A stretch of DNA of 43,044 nucleotides, from assembly GCF_000220565.1 (NCBI RefSeq), contig NZ_AFPM01000186.1:1-43044 (forward strand), in the 5' to 3' direction. This document shows, piece after piece, positions 8,747-16,765 of this stretch. Each line of letters begins with the position of its first letter. Positions within the stretch are counted from its first letter, which is position 1. Origin of the DNA: Oceanicola sp. S124. GTDB taxonomy: Bacteria; Pseudomonadota; Alphaproteobacteria; Rhodobacterales; Rhodobacteraceae. The notes beneath the pieces were generated by a model. It was not told the origin of the DNA and did no database searches. It saw only the letters and a list, made by a program, of their open reading frames with translations. The position numbers and the translations under genes were made by a program.

Positions 8747-8770
8747 GGCGGAGGGCAGGGGCCCTCCGCC
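8747..8770 (-). terminator. Stem-loop between dctP-like and dctQ-like genes
   Basis: A perfect 10-base-pair GC stem (GGCGGAGGGC / GCCCTCCGCC) with a 4-base loop sits 20 bases behind the binding-protein gene. There is no U-tract, so it is more likely a partial terminator or an mRNA 3'-end stabiliser that raises binding protein over permease, as known for many binding-protein operons. Structure is seen directly; function is inferred. Confidence 0.6.
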
Positions 8771-8789
8771 CGGTCGGGCAGGTCCCGGC

Positions 8790-9824
8790 CTACATGCCGT
8801 TCAGCGCGGCAGCGGCGCGTTCGATGAAACCGGCATCCATGCCGCCCGCCTTGACGATATCCGCCTGCGCGGCCAGCAGCTTGGCCTTCATCGCCTCGAT
8901 CTGCTCCGCGCTCGCCTCGGTATAGACCAGCCCGTGGCTTTCATTGACCGAGCGCGCCTCGGCCCGTTCCATCGCCGATTGCTCGTTCGCCCAGCCGACG
9001 GTCTCGGCCCAGGCCTCTTCGATGGCGGCCTGCTCGGCGTCCGAAAGCTTCTCGAGGCTGCGCTGGCTGATCAGCGGGATATAGATCCCCCAGCCGGCGT
9101 TATCGACGAAGACGTTCTCGATCCCGGCTTCCCAAAGCTTGCCACCCATGATGGTCAGGTCGGTGACGGCACCCAGCCCGTCGATCTGGCCCTGGCTCAG
9201 CTGCAACACGATCTCGGATCGCGGCGTGGCCTGCGGTGCGGCGCCAAGCTCTTTCAGCAGGTTCACCACGATGGGGCTGGGGGGCGTCGCCAGCTTCACC
9301 CCGGCGAGGTCGTCGTAGGAGGCGACCAGCTTGCCCGCCGTGTAAGAGGTGTTGTTGGGCGCATAGAGAAAGGGCCCGGCCTCGGGGATGTGGATGTTCA
9401 GGCGGCCGACCATGCCCCAGAGTTCATCCCCGACGGGGCCCGAGAGCAGCTCCAGCACCTCGTCACCACTGGCGCCGTAGAACGCGGGCAGCGAGAGGAC
9501 CGAGAGGTTGGGCTCGAACTGGCTGAGCGTCGGATTGGCCTGGATCGACATGTCCAGCGCGCCCGAGGCCAGCGCCCGCACCGCATCGGCGGACTTGTAG
9601 AGCTGGGCAGCGGGGAAGATCGCCACGGTGACCGAGCCTTCGGTCTTCTCGGCGATCAGCTCGGCCCAGTGCTCGGCGGCGCGGTTGCGCAGGTGACCCG
9701 GCGGGGTCTCGACCGAGAGCCGCAGCTCGGCGGCCCCGGCGGCGGTCGCGGCCAGCGTGGCCGTGCCAAGTCCAAGGCCGATCAGCGCGATGCAGCTGCC
9801 GGCCGTCTTGATCAGTGTCTTCAT
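8790..9824 (-). CDS. TRAP transporter substrate-binding protein (DctP-like)
   Basis: A 344-aa periplasmic solute receptor. Residues 1-32 form a Sec signal peptide (MKTLIKT, then a hydrophobic core ending ATAAGAA). The mature part has the DctP-family pattern ELRLSVETPPGH, HWAELIAEKTEGSVTVAIFP, ASGALDMS and the hinge SQGQIDGLGA. The ATG at 9824 has GGGAGGAG at good spacing and is preferred to 9851. It is first in the TRAP-P450 operon, as usual for the most abundant component. Ligand unknown; DctP proteins mostly bind carboxylates, fitting a P450 that acts on an organic acid. Confidence 0.93.
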   Translation of the reverse strand: MKTLIKTAGSCIALIGLGLGTATLAATAAGAAELRLSVETPPGHLRNRAAEHWAELIAEKTEGSVTVAIFPAAQLYKSADAVRALASGALDMSIQANPTLSQFEPNLSVLSLPAFYGASGDEVLELLSGPVGDELWGMVGRLNIHIPEAGPFLYAPNNTSYTAGKLVASYDDLAGVKLATPPSPIVVNLLKELGAAPQATPRSEIVLQLSQGQIDGLGAVTDLTIMGGKLWEAGIENVFVDNAGWGIYIPLISQRSLEKLSDAEQAAIEEAWAETVGWANEQSAMERAEARSVNESHGLVYTEASAEQIEAMKAKLLAAQADIVKAGGMDAGFIERAAAALNGM

Positions 9825-10197
9825 GGTCTCCTCCCTGAGAACCGGTTTCACGCAGCCCGCTGGACTGCGCTTCTGGCCCGACCTGTCCCGGCGCGGGCAA
9901 GGCCGCGACAGGCGCGGCGGTTGTGCTGGCAGTGTCCGGCGGGGCCGGCGACCCCTCCCCGGGTGCCTGGCCAGCTGCGCCGCCGGGGCGTGCCTCCTCC
10001 ATATAGTTCAGTTTGTGAACTGATTGCGATTCTGTCAACGGCTCTGTTGACGGTGGCGGATGCTGCAACTGCTAACAGAGGGCGTCCGAGGCGCGACGTG
10101 CCCCCGCGGTCAATGGTTCATAAAATTAACTGGCAGGCCATTCGTGCTTGGCCCGAGGGCGCGGGATCGGCTATGCAGGGGGGAAGGGGGATGCACC
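9825..10197. promoter_or_regulatory. Divergent control region, TRAP-P450 operon / MarR gene
   Basis: This 373-base spacer contains no gene that I can support. It holds AGTTCA-N5-TGAACT (10005-10021), GTCAAC-N6-GTTGAC (10034-10051) and a looser GTTCATAAAATTAAC (10116-10130). On the plus strand, TTGACG (10047-10052), a 17-base gap and TGCTAA (10070-10075) resemble a promoter for the MarR gene. On the minus strand, TTGACA (10038-10033) could be the -35 of the TRAP operon, and the first palindrome would then overlap its spacer and -10. This layout suits a MarR repressor that acts on both directions. The repeats are seen; the roles are inference. Confidence 0.5.
10005..10021. promoter_or_regulatory. 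Candidate MarR operator
   Basis: Perfect inverted repeat AGTTCA-GTTTG-TGAACT, 17 bases, in the divergent spacer next to a MarR-family gene. MarR dimers bind 16-20-base dyads of this type. It lies about 180 bases before the DctP start and immediately downstream of a TTGACA box read on the minus strand. Confidence 0.5.
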
Positions 10198-10731
10198 GTG
10201 GACAGGACCGAAGACAACAAGACCGGTGATTGCGAGGGGCCTCATGCCGTGGCCGCTTCGACCGCGGCCGGCCCCCAGGCAGCCGTTGTCGAACTGGGGC
10301 CATTGTCGCGCGAGGTGGTCTTTCTGGTCCGCAACCTGCATGCGCTGCTGCGCCCCGAGGGCCAGAAGATGCGCGAGGCCATGGCGGTGGAAAGCGGCTC
10401 CATCGGGGTGCTGGCCCTGATCTGGATAAACCCCGGCGTTTCGCAGAACGACCTTGCCGCCAGCCTTGCGTTGAAGAAATCCGCCGTGGCGCGGACCGTG
10501 AAGGCGCTCGAGGCCGAGGGGCTGGTGGCGCGCCGCCGGGCCAGCGCCGACCGCCGCGCAAATGCGCTGACCCTGACCGAGGCCGGTCACGAGAAGATGG
10601 CAATCTTCCGTCCGCTCTCGGCGGCGCTGCACGAGCGGCTGTTCGACGGCGTGCCGGGAGAAGACCGCGAGACCTTCTTGCGGGTGCTGGCAGGACTGGT
10701 CGAGCGGCTATCCCGCGGCGCCCAGGACTGA
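10198..10731 (+). CDS. MarR family transcriptional regulator
   Basis: A 177-aa winged-helix regulator. The core at about 65-140 shows SIGVLALIWINPGVSQNDLA, a recognition helix LALKKSAVARTVKALEAEGLV (~90-110) and a wing RRRASADRRANALTLTEAG (~112-130). Residues 1-30 are an unstructured low-complexity leader. The GTG at 10198 is chosen because a GGGGGAAGGGGG purine run lies just upstream; a longer reading from 10060 lacks homology-like sequence. It is divergent from the TRAP-P450 operon and very likely represses it and itself, relieved by the imported substrate or a metabolite. Confidence 0.88.
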   Translation: MDRTEDNKTGDCEGPHAVAASTAAGPQAAVVELGPLSREVVFLVRNLHALLRPEGQKMREAMAVESGSIGVLALIWINPGVSQNDLAASLALKKSAVARTVKALEAEGLVARRRASADRRANALTLTEAGHEKMAIFRPLSAALHERLFDGVPGEDRETFLRVLAGLVERLSRGAQD

Positions 10732-10815
10732 CGACCACCAAGCGGCACCCGGACGCAGACAGGTGCGAAGCCTGCACGGCTTGCCATCATGCACCCCGAC
10801 CTGCTGGCATCCCCC

Positions 10816-12253
10816 TCACGGCACCGGATCAATCGGCCCGAGCGGCCCGCCCGTGGCGCGCTCGACGGCGCGGGCGGCGGCCAGCAGCCCGGCCTCTCCG
10901 CGGGGCCTGCCGATCAGTTGCAGCCCGACGGGCAGTCCGCGCGGCCCCAGCCCGACCGGGACCGAGATCGAGGGCAGCCCGGTGACCGGCGAGAGATAGG
11001 AAAAGCGTAGCCACGAGATGTAATCCTCCACCGGGCGGCCGTCGATCTCGGCGGGGTACTCCTGCTCGACCGGGCCGGGCATCAGGCCGACCACCGGGCA
11101 GGCCAGCACGTCGAAGCCGCGCATGAACCCGGCGAGGATGTCATAGAGCCGCGACTGCGCCTGCTGGGCATCGTAGACATCGGTGATGGTCAGCATCCGC
11201 CCGTATTCGATGTTCTCGCGCAGGGTCTGCTTGAAATGCCGCTGCACCCTTGGATCGGCGCGCCCGGGACCGGCAGCCCAGAGCATGGCGCGCAGCACGC
11301 GGTAGGTACCGTCCAGATCGGGCAGGGGCGGGCAGGTCTCTTCTACCACGGCGCCGGCGGCCTCGACCTTGCCGAGGGCCATGCGCAGATGGTTCTCGAC
11401 CTCGCGCGCGACGGGGGCGAAGCCGCCGAGGTCGACCGAAAAGGCGATGCGGGGGCTGTCTCCGGCCTCGGCGACGGCCTGCTGAAAGGGGCTGGCGGGC
11501 GCCGGGTAGGACAGCGGCTCGGCCGGGTCGCTGCCGGCCATGGCGTCAAGGAACAGCGCGGCGTCCATCACCGAGCGCGCCATCGGGCCCTGCACCGCCT
11601 CGCGGTGAAAGCGCATGTGGGCCGGGGCGCCGGGCACCAGCCCGGGCGAGGGGCGCAGCCCGACCACGCCGCAGAAGGCCGCCGGGGTGCGCAGCGAGCC
11701 CGCCAGGTCCGAGCCATGGGCCAGCCAGACCTCGCCCGCCGCCAGCGCCGCCGCCGCCCCGCCCGAGGATCCCCCGGCATTCAGCGCGGTGTTCCAGGGG
11801 TTGCGGGTATAGCCGAAGACATCGTTGAAGGTATTGGCCCCGGCGCCGAATTCTGGCGTGTTGGTCTTGCCGATGACCACCCCGCCGCGCGCCTCGATCC
11901 GCCGCACGATGGGCGAGGAGGTCTCGGGCACATGGGCCGTCATCCCCCGGGTGCCCATCGGTGGTCCGCACCCCCGCGACCTCGCTGAGATCCTTGATCG
12001 CCACCGGCAGCCCGGCCAGCCAGCCGGGGTGCGCCGTCTCGCCCGCCAGGGCCACCGCGGCCGCTTCGGCGCGGGCCCGGCAGAGCGTGGGCATGGCGTT
12101 GATCGCAGGCTCTGCCTGTTCGATCCGGGTGAATGCCGCGGCGATCAGCTCGGCCGGAGAGACCTCTCGACGCCGCAGCAGGGCCAGCACCTCATGGGCC
12201 TGAAGGCGGCAGAGATCGGGGCCGGTGAAGCCGGGGTTTTGCGGAGCGCTCAT
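10816..12253 (-). pseudogene. Amidase signature family protein, frameshifted
   Basis: Two overlapping frames together make a normal 478-aa amidase. Residues 1-98 (start ATG 12253) end with the catalytic-Lys segment GLPVAIKDLSEVAGVRTT (Lys87). The rest continues from MGTRGMTAHVPETSSP in another frame starting at 11958. One extra base at or next to 11959 separates them. The downstream part has the cis-Ser motif AGGSSGG (Ser162 in the joined numbering) and the nucleophile motif GSDLAGSLR (Ser186), with the expected 24-residue spacing. All catalytic residues survive, so the break is recent or a sequencing error. If real, neither fragment can be active alone. It would hydrolyse an amide; convergent with the MarR gene and not clearly linked to either neighbour. 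Confidence 0.8.
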
Positions 12254-12278
12254 GGCAAACCTTTGAACAAAAGCGGAA

Positions 12279-12304
12279 ACTTCCCCGCATAGAAGCGGGG
12301 AAGT
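12279..12304 (-). terminator. Terminator-like hairpin after the glycosyltransferase operon
   Basis: Perfect 10-bp inverted repeat ACTTCCCCGC-N6-GCGGGGAAGT in the 81-base gap between the amidase start and the GT4 gene stop. Read on the minus strand it is followed by TTTCCGCTTTTG, so it could end the minus-strand exopolysaccharide transcript before the amidase gene. Confidence 0.65.
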
Positions 12305-12334
12305 CGCGCGGTGTCAAAGGGGCTTGCCAGGGGG

Positions 12335-13342
12335 CTAGGCGCGCTCCTGCTGCAAGGCGATGGGATCGCCCCCGGCCAGAAGATCGCCCAGCAGGTTGCG
12401 CCAGCCGGCGATGGTCGCCTGTTCCTCGATCCGGCGCGGCGGCAGCGAGGTCGGCATCTGGGCGCCGGCCAGGCGTTGCAGCGCGGCGGTCCAGCCCTCG
12501 ACCGAAGGGTCGTTGACCCGGATCGCCCCGAGGCGGACGTGGTCGGCCAGCCCGTCGACGCCCGAGACCAGCAGCGGACGGCGGGCGGCGCGGGCCTCCG
12601 AAGCGGCGATGCCGAAGGGTTCCCAGCGGGAGGGCATGGCGATCACGTCGCATTGCCGCATGGCGCGGACCGGGTCGGGGGCGAAGCCGGCGAACTGGAT
12701 CCGGACGTCGCCCGCGGCAAGGGCTTCCAGCCGGGTGCGCTCGGGACCATCGCCGTAAAGGGTCAGGCGCAGGTCATCGCCGGGAACATCGCGGAAGGCC
12801 TGGATCAGGAGGTCGAACCCCTTCTGACGATCGAAGCGGCCGATGGCGCCGAAGTGGCGCAGGCGGCCTTCCGGGGCGGGCAGGGCGCGGAAGCCGGACA
12901 GGTCCACCGTGGGGCGGATCACCGTCAGCGCGTCAGGCTGCACCAGGCCGCGGCGGGTCAGCCAGTCGCCCTGGCCCTCGCTGACCGCGACGATGCGGTC
13001 GAACAGCGCATAGGAGCAGCGCAGCAGGGTGAAGAACCGCGCCCGCGCCGGGACATTGGCCGCGGTGAAGCCTTCGGAGTAGCTGTGCTCGACATGGACC
13101 AAGGGCGTGCCGGCGTGGCGGGCGCGCAGCGCGATCAGCCCGGGCAGGCCGCGCCAGGTGATCGCCAGATGCGAGACGATCAGGTCGGCCTTCACATGGA
13201 CCGAGGCCGGGCGGGTCCGCGACACGGGCACGATCTGGTGGCGGGCCAGCGCCGCCATGCCCGGGGTGCCCGAGATGAAGGACAGGTAGCGGGTCACGCC
13301 GCCGGCGGACTGGTCGTCGACAAGATGAGCAATGCGAAGCAT
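12335..13342 (-). CDS. GT4-type (GT-B fold) glycosyltransferase
   Basis: A 335-aa retaining glycosyltransferase. The N-terminal Rossmann half opens with MLRIAHLVDDQSAGGVTRYL. The C-terminal donor-binding half has GRFDRQKGFDLLIQAF (~168-183), YGDGPER and the E-x7-E motif EPFGIAASE (E241-E249). ATG 13342 has GAGGAG upstream; longer readings in the frame lack such a site. It is the last gene of the minus-strand exopolysaccharide operon, 11 bases after a GT2 gene, and probably adds one sugar to the lipid-linked repeat unit. Donor and acceptor cannot be told from sequence. Confidence 0.9.
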   Translation of the reverse strand: MLRIAHLVDDQSAGGVTRYLSFISGTPGMAALARHQIVPVSRTRPASVHVKADLIVSHLAITWRGLPGLIALRARHAGTPLVHVEHSYSEGFTAANVPARARFFTLLRCSYALFDRIVAVSEGQGDWLTRRGLVQPDALTVIRPTVDLSGFRALPAPEGRLRHFGAIGRFDRQKGFDLLIQAFRDVPGDDLRLTLYGDGPERTRLEALAAGDVRIQFAGFAPDPVRAMRQCDVIAMPSRWEPFGIAASEARAARRPLLVSGVDGLADHVRLGAIRVNDPSVEGWTAALQRLAGAQMPTSLPPRRIEEQATIAGWRNLLGDLLAGGDPIALQQERA

Positions 13343-13353
13343 GGCGGGTCTCC

Positions 13354-14358
13354 TCAGCCTGCGCGGCGGCCGACGAGGGCCATGGCGCGTTGGATCATTC
13401 CGGCTCCGGCGGTGGCCAGAACCGCGGTGGCGGTCAGGGTGGTGACGGTCTTGGCGGGTTCCTCGACCAGCGGGCGCAACGAGGCGGCAAGGCTGGCGCG
13501 GGCGCGGGCCACGGCCTCGGGCGCATTGCCGGCGCTGATCGCGCGGCGGGCGAGGTAGCGCAGCTGGTAGGCGCGAGCGGCCGGGGCCTCGCGGGCGAAG
13601 AACTCGGGCGCAATCGGGGTCAGCTTCTCGACCATGCGTTCCCAGAAGGCGAACTGCAGGTCGATCCCGGCCGACAGACCGCCGGGGGCGACGCGGTAGC
13701 GGGTCAGCAGGCCGGGCACGCCCTCGATCTCCCAGTCGGTGGTCAGGGCGAGGCGCAGCCAGCATTCGATGTCCTCGGACTGGCGGAAGCTTTCGTCGAA
13801 CCACCAGTCGCGCGCCGTCTCGCCCTCGGGGCGGAAGGCGATGGCATCCAGCGCGGCGCGGCGGATCACCGGAGACGAGCCGTTGCCGATCGGGTTGCGC
13901 TTGAAGACATGGGCGGCGGTGATCCCGGTGAGGCGCGGTTGCTGGCTCAGTCCGGTCGGCTCGCTGTCGGTGTCGATCAGCTCGGATCCCGAGAAGGAGA
14001 TGCCGACCGCCGGCGCGCTGTCCAGGTGGTGGACATGGGCGGCCAGCTTTTCCGGGCGCCAGAGGTCATCGGCATCGCAGAAGCCGATGAAGGTGCCGCG
14101 GGCGTGGAAGATGCCGGTGTTGCGCGCCCCGGCCAGGCCGCGGTTCTTCTGGCGGATCAGCCGCAGGCGCCGGTCCGGGACGCTGCGCGCGATCTCGGCG
14201 GTGCGGTCCGACGAACCGTCGTCGATCACCAGCACTTCGAGATCCTGGAAGGTCTGCGCCAGCAGGGCGGTCAGGGTTTCTTCCAGGGTGGCTTCGACAT
14301 TGTAGCTGGGCACCACGATCGACACGCGCGGGGCGGTGGAGGCGATGATATGCGGCAT
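13354..14358 (-). CDS. GT2 family glycosyltransferase
   Basis: A 334-aa inverting GT-A glycosyltransferase. Family motifs: RVSIVVPSYN (~10-19), LVIDDGSSD (~43-51), NRGLAGARNTG, and FCDADDLW with the DxD metal-binding motif (~95-102). The C-terminal half (AREAPAARAYQLRYLARRAI) resembles that of the neighbouring GT2 protein, so the pair may be paralogues. ATG 14358 follows GGAGACC; the frame extends upstream into the previous gene but without support. It should act on the cytoplasmic face in repeat-unit assembly. Confidence 0.9.
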   Translation of the reverse strand: MPHIIASTAPRVSIVVPSYNVEATLEETLTALLAQTFQDLEVLVIDDGSSDRTAEIARSVPDRRLRLIRQKNRGLAGARNTGIFHARGTFIGFCDADDLWRPEKLAAHVHHLDSAPAVGISFSGSELIDTDSEPTGLSQQPRLTGITAAHVFKRNPIGNGSSPVIRRAALDAIAFRPEGETARDWWFDESFRQSEDIECWLRLALTTDWEIEGVPGLLTRYRVAPGGLSAGIDLQFAFWERMVEKLTPIAPEFFAREAPAARAYQLRYLARRAISAGNAPEAVARARASLAASLRPLVEEPAKTVTTLTATAVLATAGAGMIQRAMALVGRRAG

Positions 14359-14401
14359 GTGGCAGGTCTCCGGTCGAGTGGTTTGCAAAGTCGGGGCGGG
14401 A

Positions 14402-15316
14402 TCAGTTTGCAAAGAGCGATTTGCGCAGCTGCGCGGGCAGCAGGGGCGACATCAGCGCGCCCCCAAGGGTCAGCGCGCCACGGCGGCGATCCGAGAACCA
14501 GCCGAAGGGGCTTGAGGCGAGGCCCCGCAGCGCCAGCCCCAGGGCCTGGCGGACCGGGGCGCCGGTGCGCAGGGCGCGGCGGGTCAGGTAGCGCAGGTGG
14601 ATCGCCTCGTCCCGGCGCGAGGGGCGCCGGTTGTAGCGCGCGGCGGTGACCAGCGCGGCAAGGCGTCCGGCGGCCATGGCGGGCAGGTCCGCCGAAAGGC
14701 CGGTGACCGAGGTGCGATACCAGACCTGGACATCGTCCAGCCCGGCAAGGCGATGGCCCTCGCCGACGAGGCGGATCAGGAACTCGAGATCCTCGTTGTG
14801 CACGATGCGGGGATCCAGCCCTCCGGTCAGCACGAAGGCATCGGACCGCACCGCAAGGTTTGACATGGTGCAGACCGGGTTCTCGCCCAGCAGGTCGGCG
14901 ACCGTGACATCCCGGGGCAGGACGGTGCTGACGCTGCGCGCGCCGTTGCGGTCGAAGAAGGCGACGCGGCCATAGCAGGCGGCCAGGGTCGGATCGCGGA
15001 AGGCCACGGCCAGAGATTGCAGCTTGTGCGGCAGCCAGAGGTCATCGGCATCGCAGAAGGCCAGGATCTCTCCGCCCGCCTCGCTGATGGCCATGTTGCG
15101 CGCCTCGGAGGGGCCCTTGCCTGTGTTGCGCATCAGCCGGAAGCGGCGGTCGCGGGCGCCGTAGATGGCGGCCACCCGCAGGCTGTCATCCTGCGAACCG
15201 TCGTCGATGATCAGCGCTTCCCAGTCGGTGAATGTCTGGGCCAGCAGGCTGTCGAGGGTGGCAGCCAGGGTGGCAGCGGCGTTGTAGCAGGGGATGACAA
15301 TCGAGAAGAGGGGCAT
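14402..15316 (-). CDS. GT2 family glycosyltransferase
   Basis: A 304-aa GT-A glycosyltransferase with MPLFSIVIPCYN (1-12), IIDDGSQDDS (~36-45), SEARNMAISEAGG and FCDADDLWLP (DxD). HNEDLEFLIRL marks the acceptor-side catalytic region. Its ATG shares one base with the flippase stop (TGATG), so translation is coupled. Shared C-terminal elements (HLRYLTRRALRTG) with the gene at 13354-14358 suggest an old duplication with a new specificity. Confidence 0.9.
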   Translation of the reverse strand: MPLFSIVIPCYNAAATLAATLDSLLAQTFTDWEALIIDDGSQDDSLRVAAIYGARDRRFRLMRNTGKGPSEARNMAISEAGGEILAFCDADDLWLPHKLQSLAVAFRDPTLAACYGRVAFFDRNGARSVSTVLPRDVTVADLLGENPVCTMSNLAVRSDAFVLTGGLDPRIVHNEDLEFLIRLVGEGHRLAGLDDVQVWYRTSVTGLSADLPAMAAGRLAALVTAARYNRRPSRRDEAIHLRYLTRRALRTGAPVRQALGLALRGLASSPFGWFSDRRRGALTLGGALMSPLLPAQLRKSLFAN

Positions 15317-16557
15317 CAGGCAAGCTCCATCCGGCGCAGGGTGGTGAAGGCGGGGGCGACGGTCGGCAGGGCCGCGCCGATCTGGGTGAGGACGGCGACC
15401 ACGAGGTAGCCGGTGGCGATTGCGGTCAGCCCGTAGGGTGCCAGCAAGGCTGTGTTGGCCATCAGGGCGAAGGTCATCATCGCGGTGGCGAGGAACTCGG
15501 TCTGGGGCTTGTCGTGGGCGCGCAGCCACTGGGCGGCGGCGGACCAGACGACACCGGGAATGGCTGCCAGGCAGAGGATCGAGACGACGAGGTCGATGTC
15601 CCCCCAGCCTGCGCCGAAGAGCAGCGGCACGTAGAGCGGCGCGGCCAGGGCCTGCAGGACGACCACCGGGGCAATGATCGCCACCGACAGGATCAGCGAG
15701 CGGCGCAGCGCGGCAGCCCGGTCGGGGGCGGTGACCAGATGCGGGAAGAGCACGGTGGCGAAGGCCTGGCTGAACGAGGTGGCAAGTCCGAGCCCGGCGT
15801 TGAAGGCCATGAAGTAGAGGCCCAGCACCTCGGTGCCCAGCATGGCGCCGATGATCAGCTTGTCGGCCTGCAGGCGCAGTGCCTTGACGATCTCGACGCC
15901 CAGAACGGCCCAGCCATAGGTGAGGAAGGGGCGCAGCGGGGCGGGGGCGACGCTGCGGTCGGGCTTCCAGGGGTGCAGGCGGCGCATGGCGATCAGCCAG
16001 ACCGGCGCGGCGAGCAGGCGCGGCAGGATCAGCGCCATCGGGCCGGGGAAGACCAGCGCGAGGACGGCCGAGGCGACATTGGCCGCCACCACCTGCCCGC
16101 CGGCGATGGCGGCGGTCTGCTTCATCTTGCCGGCGCGCATGGCGAGGGCGCATTGCACCAGCCCGCCCGGCATGAAGAGGTACTCTCCGGCCAGTACCGC
16201 GATCAGGGCAAAGAGCATGGCATCGCCGGTCATCGCCCAGACGACGGCGCCGGCGGCGCATTGCAGGGTGAACAGGCCGAGGCACCAGGTCCAGAAGATC
16301 CGGTGCGCGCTGCGGGTGGTGGCGGCCAGGTCGGCCTCGCGCGCGGCGATGATGCGCTGGCCGACGCCGTTCTCGGTCAGCGATTTCACGATGTCGGCGG
16401 CGGCCAGTGCCGCGGCGGCAAGGCCGATGGCGCCGGCATCCATGGTGCGCGCCACAGCGACGACGACCAGCAGGCGCGATCCCTTGGCTGCCGCCTCGGA
16501 GAGGCAGTAGGCAAGAAGATGCGCAGCGAAGCTGCCGGTGCGGAAGGCGCGAAACAT
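15316..16557 (-). CDS. Lipopolysaccharide/exopolysaccharide flippase (Wzx-like, MOP superfamily)
   Basis: A 413-aa inner-membrane protein with about twelve hydrophobic helices and the family-typical ADIVKSLTENGVGQRIIAAR segment near the start and LQADKLIIGAMLGTEVLGLY in the middle. Proteins of this family flip undecaprenyl-linked repeat units to the periplasm. The start ATG 16557 has only a weak ribosome binding site (AGATCCC). It is the first gene of a four-gene minus-strand operon (flippase, GT2, GT2, GT4), divergent from the Wza-like gene across a spacer with a candidate operator. Confidence 0.88.
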   Translation of the reverse strand: MFRAFRTGSFAAHLLAYCLSEAAAKGSRLLVVVAVARTMDAGAIGLAAAALAAADIVKSLTENGVGQRIIAAREADLAATTRSAHRIFWTWCLGLFTLQCAAGAVVWAMTGDAMLFALIAVLAGEYLFMPGGLVQCALAMRAGKMKQTAAIAGGQVVAANVASAVLALVFPGPMALILPRLLAAPVWLIAMRRLHPWKPDRSVAPAPLRPFLTYGWAVLGVEIVKALRLQADKLIIGAMLGTEVLGLYFMAFNAGLGLATSFSQAFATVLFPHLVTAPDRAAALRRSLILSVAIIAPVVVLQALAAPLYVPLLFGAGWGDIDLVVSILCLAAIPGVVWSAAAQWLRAHDKPQTEFLATAMMTFALMANTALLAPYGLTAIATGYLVVAVLTQIGAALPTVAPAFTTLRRMELA

Positions 16558-16663
16558 GGGATCTGACTTTCGGCTGGCGTCTGGATGGGCCCAGATTACC
16601 TTGACCACGGGCGGCACGTCCTTCGCGCCCAAGGAGAGTGCAGGGGCGCAACAGGCGGAAACC

Positions 16664-16681
16664 CCTATCCTTTCGGATGGC
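16664..16681. promoter_or_regulatory. Exopolysaccharide-locus dyad, copy A
   Basis: CCTAT-CCTTTCGG-ATGGC, in the 208-base divergent spacer between the flippase operon and the Wza-like gene. It matches the reverse complement of copy B (21322-21339) over CCTAyCCTTTCGGAT. A further GGTATAGGGT half-site lies at 16720-16729. Candidate operator for the LuxR-type regulator at 23114-23752; the match is seen, the binding is inferred. Confidence 0.5.
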
Positions 16682-16765
16682 CGGCGCCTCGGCAGGGCGC
16701 TGGACGGCTGAATCCCGGCCGGTATAGGGTGACCTCGACCCGCCAGAGCAGATCCGGACCCGACA

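Noticed and set aside
11546-11958. Reading the amidase as two separate genes or as programmed frameshifting
   Set aside because: The two parts are exactly complementary pieces of one domain; no slippery sequence or stimulatory structure was seen.
13354-15316. The two GT2 genes as a recent tandem duplication
   Set aside because: They share motifs and a similar C-terminal segment but differ over most of their length.
14402-16651. 749-codon frame that extends the GT2 gene through the flippase
   Set aside because: Only the last 304 codons show glycosyltransferase motifs; the rest is out of frame with the flippase, whose membrane protein is clear.
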